From Alloyangia pacifica (GTDB lineage Bacteria > Pseudomonadota > Alphaproteobacteria > Rhodobacterales > Rhodobacteraceae): 64,000 nt of DNA. The notes under the pieces are model-generated. The model was not told the DNA's origin and searched no databases. It saw nothing but the letters and a program-made list of their open reading frames with translations. Positions 58,350 to 64,000 of the stretch are shown in pieces; the first letter of the stretch is position 1; every line of letters begins with the position of its first letter. The stretch lies in contig NZ_FOZW01000003.1 in assembly GCF_900116195.1 (NCBI RefSeq), positions 62,001-126,000 of the forward strand, in the 5' to 3' direction. A program made the translations under genes and the position numbers.

Positions 58350-58843
58350 GAGAGATTGCAGCACGGCCGCTGACCGCCGAGGCCTTCGCGCCCTTCGGCG
58401 AGGTGCTCGAGGTCCGGGGCGCGGCGGACAAGATCATCAACCAAGGGCTCTGCGGGCGGCACCACGACCGCGCCGCCATGGACTTCGGCCCCGAGGGGCG
58501 GGCGGGCATCAGCCTCTTCGACGCCGAGCCGCGCGCCCTGCCCTACACGCTGGAACTGGTCGAGCGGCACCCCGAAGGCTCGCAGGCCTTCCTGCCGATT
58601 CACCAGAACGAATGGCTGGTGATCGTCGCCGAGCCCGGCCCGGGCGAGAACGAGGCGCCGGGCGCGGTGCATGCCTTCCTCGCCGCGCCGGGACAGGGGA
58701 TCAACTTCCACCGCGGCACCTGGCACGGGGTGCTGACACCGCTTCACGCGCCGGGGCTCTTTGCCGTGGTCGACCGCATCGGCGCGACGCCCAACCTCGA
58801 GGAACACTGGCTGGAGGAGCCGCTACTGATCACCCGGGGCTGA
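58346..58843 (+). CDS. allA: Ureidoglycolate lyase
   Basis: A 165-residue cupin-like enzyme that splits S-ureidoglycolate to glyoxylate and urea. Family stretches include HPEGSQAFLPIHQNEWLVIVA and NFHRGTWHGVLTPL. The ATG at 58346 gives an ATGA overlap with the preceding stop. It completes the allantoin to glyoxylate branch of the operon. A short stem-loop at 58848-58866 (GCCCCGG-N5-CCGGGGC) follows the stop. Confidence 0.92.
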   Translation: MREIAARPLTAEAFAPFGEVLEVRGAADKIINQGLCGRHHDRAAMDFGPEGRAGISLFDAEPRALPYTLELVERHPEGSQAFLPIHQNEWLVIVAEPGPGENEAPGAVHAFLAAPGQGINFHRGTWHGVLTPLHAPGLFAVVDRIGATPNLEEHWLEEPLLITRG

Positions 58844-58943
58844 CAGAGCCCCGGCCCCGCCGGGGCCACCCCGCGCAGACGCCCGGCAGAGGCGGCGGGT
58901 CATCTCATAACCACGACGCAAACACGACGAGGGAGACTATGGA

Positions 58944-60311
58944 ATGACTGACGCAACCGCCCCCAAGGGCCACCCGATCGGCACGCCCGAGCAGCTGATG
59001 AACCCCGACTACATGCCGCCGCTCGGCAAGGCCGTGCCTTTGGGGCTGCAGCACGTGCTGGCGATGTTCGCCTCGAACGTCACCCCGGCGATCATCATCG
59101 CCGGGGCCGCGGGCTTCGGCTACGGCTCGAACAGCCCCGACTTTCCCAACATGATCTACATGATCCAGATGGTCATGCTGTTTGCCGGCATCGCCACGCT
59201 GTTCCAGTCCATCGGCTTCGGCCCGGTGGGGGCGCGGCTGCCGATCGTGCAGGGCACGTCTTTTGCCTTCCTGCCGGTGATGATCCCGGCGGTGGCCGGA
59301 CAGGGCGTCGCGGGCATGGCCGGGCTGATGACCGGCATCGTGATCGGCGGGATCTTCCATTTCTGCCTCGGCTTCATAGTCACCAAGATCCGCCACGCGC
59401 TGCCACCGCTGGTCACCGGGCTGATCGTGCTGATGATCGGCCTCGCGCTGCTGAAGGTCGGCATCCAATACGCCGCGGGCGGGGTGCCGAAGCTGGGCAC
59501 GCCGGAGTTCGGCAGTCTCGCCATGTGGCTGCCGGCGCTGGTGGTGATCCTCGTGACACTGGCGGTGAAATTCTTCACCCGGGGGCTGCTGTCGCTCTCG
59601 GCGGTGCTGGTCGGTCTCGTGGCGGGCTATCTCGTATCGCTGGCCATGGGGCAGGTCAACTTCGGCAGCGTCGCCAACGCGCCGGTCTTCGAACTGCCCA
59701 TGCCGTTCCGCTGGGGCATCGAGTTCAACGCGGCGATCATCATCGGCATGTGCTTCATGGCGATCATCTCGGCGATCGAGACGGTGGGCGACGTTTCGGG
59801 CATCACCAAGGGCGGCGCGGGCCGCGAGGCCACCGACCGCGAGGTTGGCGGGGCAACCTTTGCCGACGGGCTGGGCTCGGCGGTCGCCGGGGTCTTCGGC
59901 GGCCTGCCCAACACCTCGTTCAGCCAGAACGTCGGGCTGATCTCGATGACCGGGGTGATGAGCCGCCACGTGGTCACCATCGGCGCGCTGTTCCTGATCG
60001 TCTGCGGGCTGGTGCCGAAAGTGGGTGCGGCGGTCTCGACGGTGCCGATCAACGTGCTGGGCGGCGCCGTCATCGTGATGTTCGGCATGGTCTGCGCCGC
60101 GGGGGTCAACATGCTCTCGGAGGTGGTCTGGAACCGCCGCAACATGGTGATCTTCGCGATCTCGCTCTCGGTGGGCTTCGGGCTGCAGCTCGAACCCTCG
60201 GCGCTGCAGCACCTGCCCCAGACGGCACAGGTGCTGCTGACCTCGGGGCTGCTGCCCGCCGCAGGTCTGTCGATCCTGCTCAACCTGCTGCTGCCCGAGG
60301 ATCTGCACTGA
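58944..60311 (+). CDS. Nucleobase:cation symporter-2 family permease (urate/xanthine type)
   Basis: A 455-residue inner-membrane permease of the NCS2 (NAT) family with about 12-14 hydrophobic segments. The NAT signature lies in LPNTSFSQNVGLISMTGVMSR, and ETVGDVSGITK precedes it. Its place at the end of the purine catabolism operon (100 bases after allA) makes urate, xanthine or allantoin-like purine uptake likely; the exact substrate is inference. Confidence 0.9.
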   Translation: MTDATAPKGHPIGTPEQLMNPDYMPPLGKAVPLGLQHVLAMFASNVTPAIIIAGAAGFGYGSNSPDFPNMIYMIQMVMLFAGIATLFQSIGFGPVGARLPIVQGTSFAFLPVMIPAVAGQGVAGMAGLMTGIVIGGIFHFCLGFIVTKIRHALPPLVTGLIVLMIGLALLKVGIQYAAGGVPKLGTPEFGSLAMWLPALVVILVTLAVKFFTRGLLSLSAVLVGLVAGYLVSLAMGQVNFGSVANAPVFELPMPFRWGIEFNAAIIIGMCFMAIISAIETVGDVSGITKGGAGREATDREVGGATFADGLGSAVAGVFGGLPNTSFSQNVGLISMTGVMSRHVVTIGALFLIVCGLVPKVGAAVSTVPINVLGGAVIVMFGMVCAAGVNMLSEVVWNRRNMVIFAISLSVGFGLQLEPSALQHLPQTAQVLLTSGLLPAAGLSILLNLLLPEDLH

Positions 60312-60340
60312 CCCCCGGGGAGCCGAACAGGCCGGCGCGC

Positions 60341-60931
60341 TCAGTCGCGCCGGCCGTCGTGGTGCCAGTCGCGCTGCCAGCCGTCATGCCGATCGCGGCC
60401 CTGCCCGGTCCCGCGGCCAACGATGCGCCAGCCCGCCTTCTCGAGGCATTGCGCCGAAAATACGCGCTCCTTGTCCTTGCCGATGCGGATTTTCTTGCTG
60501 CACCGGTCCGGCAGCGCGTCGGTCCGTACCGCGGCGCTGCGCAGGCAGGAGCGCTGCATGATGGCGCCCCGCTCTCCACGCACCTCGCGCAGGCAGGTGC
60601 CCGGCAAAACACCCCGAGGTTGCGCCTGCGAGGACTTTGCTACCTGGCCGGCGCGGTTGTCGAAGACATAGGGACGCGGCAGGTAGGGCGCCGAATTTTC
60701 CGCGCGCCATTGCGCCTCCTGCTGCGCCTTCTTCTGCGCTTCCTTCTTCTTGTCCCGCTCGCGATCCTCCGCGCGCGCCTCGCTGACCGCCTTGCCGATC
60801 ATGTAGACGAGAGCGGCCCCGCCGATCACCTTGGCGACGTCCCGCGCTTCCGCCGCACGGGAGGGGGCGGCGCTGAAACCGGTGACGACGAGCGAGGCCG
60901 CGAGCACGCCGGCAATGAACTTCCTGGACAT
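60341..60931 (-). CDS. Secreted hypothetical protein with coiled-coil
   Basis: A 196-residue protein with a signal peptide (KFIAGVLAASLVVTGFSAAPSRA), then a short Gly/Ala hydrophobic stretch and a strongly charged helical segment (RAEDRERDKKKEAQKKAQQEAQW), and a Cys-containing C-terminal half (CLREVRGERGAIMQRSCLRSAAV and CSKKIRIGKDKERVFSAQCLEK). The tail is His/Asp/Arg rich and could bind metal. No known family is recognised. It is convergent with the permease gene, 29 bases away. Confidence 0.78.
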   Translation of the reverse strand: MSRKFIAGVLAASLVVTGFSAAPSRAAEARDVAKVIGGAALVYMIGKAVSEARAEDRERDKKKEAQKKAQQEAQWRAENSAPYLPRPYVFDNRAGQVAKSSQAQPRGVLPGTCLREVRGERGAIMQRSCLRSAAVRTDALPDRCSKKIRIGKDKERVFSAQCLEKAGWRIVGRGTGQGRDRHDGWQRDWHHDGRRD

Positions 60932-61104
60932 GGGCTGTCTCCTTGGAATGGGTCCGATAGGCCATCACGGCGGATGCCGCGATCTGCAAGGAGCCTCGGC
61001 CCGCCCCGGCGAAACAGGCAATATCCCTCCGATGTTATCGGATATCCGCCGCCTATCCGTTCGGGGCTATTGAATTGCGGCGGCGGCGCGCTCAGTCTTC
61101 AGGC

Positions 61105-61395
61105 ATGAACACGCCGCTTCTCACCCTCTCGCTTCTGCTCGCCCTTGGCGCCACCGCCGCGCAGGCCGAGTGCTATGCGGAGTACAAGGCCAAACAGGAC
61201 GACCCGCTGCGCCTTCAGTACGGCATCGCCCTGCTGCCGACGGAGACTTGCCCGTCCAAGAACACCGCGGCGGCACAGCTGGAGATCCGGCTCGACCGCA
61301 ATGGCTGGACGCTGCTGAGCGTCGTCGCCCTGTCCGAACAGCCGCCCTCGGAAGAAAAGAAGAAGAATGCCGGCGAGTTCTATCTCCGCTACTGA
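61105..61395 (+). CDS. Small secreted hypothetical protein
   Basis: A 96-residue protein with a signal peptide ending AAQA, then ECYAEYKAKQDDPLRLQYGI and a short domain with LDRNGWTLLSVVALS. Two Cys residues may form a disulfide. I recall similar short proteins in Rhodobacterales but assign no function. It overlaps the next gene by 29 bases, so the two are probably co-translated. Confidence 0.75.
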   Translation: MNTPLLTLSLLLALGATAAQAECYAEYKAKQDDPLRLQYGIALLPTETCPSKNTAAAQLEIRLDRNGWTLLSVVALSEQPPSEEKKKNAGEFYLRY

Positions 61396-62068
61396 CGCCC
61401 GCCGCGCGGGCGGGCGCATAGTCACATTCGGCATCGCCGCGATCATCGCCCTGCTGGTTCTTGCCGGCGGGGTTTTGATGTTCACCCTGCCCGACGGCAA
61501 CGCCTTCAACGCGCGGGTCGAGCGGATCTTCGTCGAGCATGATCTCACCGCCCAGGCCGAAGTGAAACTTCTGGAGATCCTCGCGCTCTCGGGCACCGCC
61601 TTTGCCGACACGCTGGCGAGCTACCGGATGGTGATCTTCGTGCTGCTGGTCTTCGCCGCCGCCATGCTGGTCGCCGCGCTGGTCTTCCTGGTGATGCTGG
61701 CCGGGATGAACCGCCGCATGGCGCAGATCGAACGCTCGGGCATCCAGGTCAGCTCGCTGATCATCAGCCGCGAGGAGAACATGGTCTATCTCAACACCAT
61801 GGGCTTCAAGCTGACGGCGGCGATGATCGAGACGCTCTCGGTCCTGGCCGAGGCGCGGATGGACGACGAGACGCTGACCGGCGCTCAGATCGAGGGCATG
61901 ATCTCGGGCCGCGATGCCAGCGACTGCGAGGAGGCCGCGGGGGCGACCCGGATCAAGCGGCTGCGCGATGGCCTCGGCAACCAGATGGTCAGCGAACTGC
62001 TGGTGCGCAACATCGCGCGCAAGGGCTATCACCTCGCCATCGACAAGGACGTGATTGAGGTCGTCTGA
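61367..62068 (+). CDS. Two-pass membrane protein with C-terminal winged-helix-like domain
   Basis: A 233-residue protein. Segments about 18-40 and 88-112 are membrane-spanning and would place an about 45-residue loop in the periplasm and the C-terminal half in the cytoplasm. Residues about 145-230 resemble an OmpR-type winged helix, ending TRIKRLRDGLGN, then LVRNIARKGYHLAI, which follows the helix-wing pattern of that family (compare RLRRKLG and RTVRGVGYRL). This suggests a membrane-anchored transcription factor, of reversed order to ToxR. The ATG at 61367 overlaps the preceding gene. The domain call is by pattern only. Confidence 0.65.
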   Translation: MPASSISATDARRAGGRIVTFGIAAIIALLVLAGGVLMFTLPDGNAFNARVERIFVEHDLTAQAEVKLLEILALSGTAFADTLASYRMVIFVLLVFAAAMLVAALVFLVMLAGMNRRMAQIERSGIQVSSLIISREENMVYLNTMGFKLTAAMIETLSVLAEARMDDETLTGAQIEGMISGRDASDCEEAAGATRIKRLRDGLGNQMVSELLVRNIARKGYHLAIDKDVIEVV

Positions 62069-62247
62069 TACCGCAGGCATCAAGGATTTTCCGGCCGCAG
62101 GACAGAAAACCGCGCTACTGTGCCGTTTTTCCTAGGAAAAGCTTGCGATTCCACAATCTCTGTTCAAGACTGCCCCACGCCCGAATGTTTTTGCCGGGTC
62201 AGCCCCAGTGATTTCCGGGGCAGGTCAGAATTTGAAAGCCAGTCATT

Positions 62248-63618
62248 ATGTCGCAAGCCTCCGACAAGATCGCGCGGCGCGTATTCTCGTTTTGCCTGAT
62301 CCTCGCCGTTCTTGGCGCTGGTTTCCTCTACGGCGCGCTCGCAACCCGAAAGAACCTGTTTCCCGCTCCGCAGCTCGAATTCGCCTATGACATGCTCACC
62401 ACCCTCGGGCACAATGACCTGACGAGCCATCCCCGGCGCCACCACCTGCAGCCGTCGCGCGGCCTGGGCGAGGGAGTCGTCGTCAACGAGATCGGCGACG
62501 ATGGCGCTCTGGTCTTCATGGCCGGCTTTTTCGACGACGAGAACCAGGCCCGGCTGGTGCACCGCGACGGCAGCGTGATGCGCAAGTGGTCGCTCGACTA
62601 CTTCACGCATTTCCCCGACGCGGAGACCCGGATGTGCGCGCTGGCCACCACCCTCAACGTGGACCAGCATGGCGCGCTGGTCACGCGCCGGGGCGAAGTG
62701 GTCTTCAACTACGAGTACTGCGGCACGGTGAAGCTGTCGCCCTGTGGCGACGTGGTCTGGACCCTGAACGACCGCACACACCATTCGATCGTCCCCGCCG
62801 CGGGGGGCGGTTACTGGCTGCTGGGGCGCCAGCGCTGGACCGCCGCCGACGCGCCCGCCCGCATGCCGCCCTTCTCGACCTCCGCGACCGATCAGGAGAT
62901 CAAGGAGGACACCATCATGAAGATCAGCGAGGACGGGGAGATCCTGCTGGAGGTGTCGATCCCGCAGCTGATGCGCGACGCCCACCTCGAGGCGCTGCTG
63001 ACCGCCAACGGCGAGGATTTCAGCCGCGAGTCCGCCGATCGGGGCGAGCTGGTCCACGCCAACAAGGTGGCCGAGCTCTCCTCCGTTTACGCAGATGCCT
63101 TCCCGCGCTTCGACACGGGTGACCTGCTGCTGTCGATGCGCGACCTCAACCTAGTCATGGTCGTCGATCCGCTCAGCTGGGACGTGAAATGGCACCAGAC
63201 CGGACCGTGGCTTCGCCAGCACGACCCCGAGTTCCTTCCCGACGGGCGCATCTCGATCTTCAACAACAACGTCTACCGCACCGTCTACCCGGACGAGGTG
63301 CTCGATCTGTCGACCCCGCCGGTCACCAACATCACCGCCGTGGACCCCGAAAGCGGCGAGGTCGAGGTGCTCTTCGGCGAGGCGCCGGGACAGGAGATGC
63401 TCTCGGCCATCCGCGGCCAGCACGAGATCCGGCCCGGCGGCGGCATGGTGATCGCCGAATTCGACGGCGGCCGGGTGATCGAGACCGACGCTGCCGGCAA
63501 GGTGGTCTGGGAATACGTCAACGCCTTCGACGCAGACAGCGTCGGCGAGATCACCAATGCCGATGCCTATCCGCCCGAGCACTTCGAAACCGCCTGGGAG
63601 AGCTGCGCCGGCGAGTAG
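62248..63618 (+). CDS. Arylsulfotransferase-like (ASST family) protein
   Basis: A 456-residue protein with one N-terminal membrane anchor (about residues 13-33) and a periplasmic beta-propeller of the arylsulfate sulfotransferase type. Recognisable are DRTHHSIVPAAGGGYWLLG, HDPEFLPDGRISIFNN and a later GQHEIRPGGGMVIAEFDGG. Some members transfer sulfate between phenols, but relatives with other or no known activity exist. The ATG at 62248 is the family-like start. The dsbLI genes that often accompany ASST are absent here. Confidence 0.82.
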   Translation: MSQASDKIARRVFSFCLILAVLGAGFLYGALATRKNLFPAPQLEFAYDMLTTLGHNDLTSHPRRHHLQPSRGLGEGVVVNEIGDDGALVFMAGFFDDENQARLVHRDGSVMRKWSLDYFTHFPDAETRMCALATTLNVDQHGALVTRRGEVVFNYEYCGTVKLSPCGDVVWTLNDRTHHSIVPAAGGGYWLLGRQRWTAADAPARMPPFSTSATDQEIKEDTIMKISEDGEILLEVSIPQLMRDAHLEALLTANGEDFSRESADRGELVHANKVAELSSVYADAFPRFDTGDLLLSMRDLNLVMVVDPLSWDVKWHQTGPWLRQHDPEFLPDGRISIFNNNVYRTVYPDEVLDLSTPPVTNITAVDPESGEVEVLFGEAPGQEMLSAIRGQHEIRPGGGMVIAEFDGGRVIETDAAGKVVWEYVNAFDADSVGEITNADAYPPEHFETAWESCAGE

Positions 63619-63670
63619 CCGGACCACGGAAACGAGCGGCCTCCCCCGCACCAAAAGGAGACAGCGACAG

Positions 63671-63907
63671 ATGACGAGCAACGTACGCGCAGCGGCGCTT
63701 TTCCTCCTGGCATTCGTGATCGCGATGCCCGACCCCGCCTCGGCCTATATCGGTCCGGGAGCCGGCCTCGGCGCGATCGCCGTGACCCTGGCGATCCTGC
63801 TGGGAGTCCTGCTGCTGCTGGTTGGCCTGGTGTGGTATCCGCTCAAGCGGATGCTGAGGAACCGGGCCGCCGCGCGCGGAGATACCGCGAGCGATACCCG
63901 CAAATGA
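63671..63907 (+). CDS. Small membrane protein with IGPGAGLG motif
   Basis: A 78-residue protein with a signal-like or membrane N terminus (AALFLLAFVIAMPDPASA), the motif AYIGPGAGLGAIA and a second hydrophobic segment (LAILLGVLLLLVGLVWYPL) with a basic tail. Such IGPGAG proteins occur next to ASST-like genes in related bacteria as far as I recall. AAAGGAG lies upstream of the ATG at 63671. It overlaps the next gene by 4 bases. Confidence 0.75.
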   Translation: MTSNVRAAALFLLAFVIAMPDPASAYIGPGAGLGAIAVTLAILLGVLLLLVGLVWYPLKRMLRNRAAARGDTASDTRK

Positions 63908-64000
63908 TGGTTGCCCTCGCCGTCTCTCTGCTCGCCGTGGCCGGTTTCGGGATCGGGCTCTGGCGCAGCCACGTGGCGACGGTCGCACGCTCTGCCATGG
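63904..64000 (+). CDS. Partial gene at window end, membrane protein of unknown function
   Basis: An ATG at 63904 overlaps the preceding stop (ATGATG) and runs to the window end without a stop, giving at least 32 residues: MMVALAVSLLAVAGFGIGLW, then RSHVATVARSAM. The start is strongly hydrophobic and could be a signal or membrane anchor. The product continues outside the window and cannot be identified. Confidence 0.6.
   Translation, partial: MMVALAVSLLAVAGFGIGLWRSHVATVARSAM

Noticed and set aside
61075..61395. An upstream start for the 96-residue secreted protein
   Set aside because: The extra ten residues (Arg-rich) would precede a clear signal peptide, which starts at the ATG at 61105.

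Overview
The window is a high-GC (roughly two-thirds G+C) bacterial chromosome segment packed with operons, many of whose genes join by 4-base ATGA or GTGA overlaps. Gene content points to an alphaproteobacterium of the Rhodobacterales (Roseobacter/Salipiger-like): a gltB/gltD locus, an ALDH16-type double aldehyde dehydrogenase beside deoC, a puuE-uraD fusion in a urate catabolism operon, a hut operon with an ABC transporter, and short intergenic repeats of a kind I associate with this order. The taxonomic call is inference from family resemblance. I saw no rRNA, tRNA, CRISPR array, prophage or insertion sequence; this looks like ordinary chromosomal backbone with some accessory modules.

Layout. 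1-8163: a signalling block. On the minus strand a glutaminase fused to STAS and cyclic-nucleotide-binding domains is followed by a secreted one-haem sensor protein (DUF3365 type), a large hybrid histidine kinase and a stand-alone receiver. Divergent to it is a SulP anion transporter that also ends in STAS plus cyclic-nucleotide domains. 8172-14653: acetamidase/formamidase with a long structured leader, then an RND efflux pump and its adaptor, with a divergent TetR regulator. 14657-25231: the histidine utilisation (hut) locus: hutI, hutH, hutG, hutU, an FAD-linked 2-hydroxyacid dehydrogenase, a polar amino acid ABC transporter and the repressor hutC, with two matching candidate HutC operators. 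25578-36303: assorted flavin monooxygenase, membrane proteins, a lipid kinase/phosphoesterase operon, ExoD and the methionine sulfoxide reductases. About 36489-36612: a candidate small RNA with a heat-shock-type promoter and an intrinsic terminator.

36659-46545: queG, a GST, a frameshifted gene remnant, mtgA, and the glutamate synthase genes gltD and gltB separated by a GFA-family gene. 46771-55673: housekeeping genes (uppP, rlmH, rsfS, sseA, an aromatic/aspartate aminotransferase, smpB) with the deoC-ALDH16 deoxyribose catabolism pair. 56056-60311: purine ring catabolism (allantoinase/OHCU decarboxylase fusion, ureidoglycine aminohydrolase, ureidoglycolate lyase, urate-type permease). 60341-64000: small secreted proteins, a membrane protein with a C-terminal winged-helix-like domain, and an arylsulfotransferase-like cluster that runs off the end.

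A nitrogen theme runs through the window: glutaminase, glutamate synthase, histidine degradation (giving ammonia and glutamate), purine degradation and an amidase. The features least explained by known annotation are the glutaminase/haem-sensor/kinase block, the candidate RpoH-driven sRNA, the membrane-anchored winged-helix protein beside the arylsulfotransferase, and the structured leader of the amidase.
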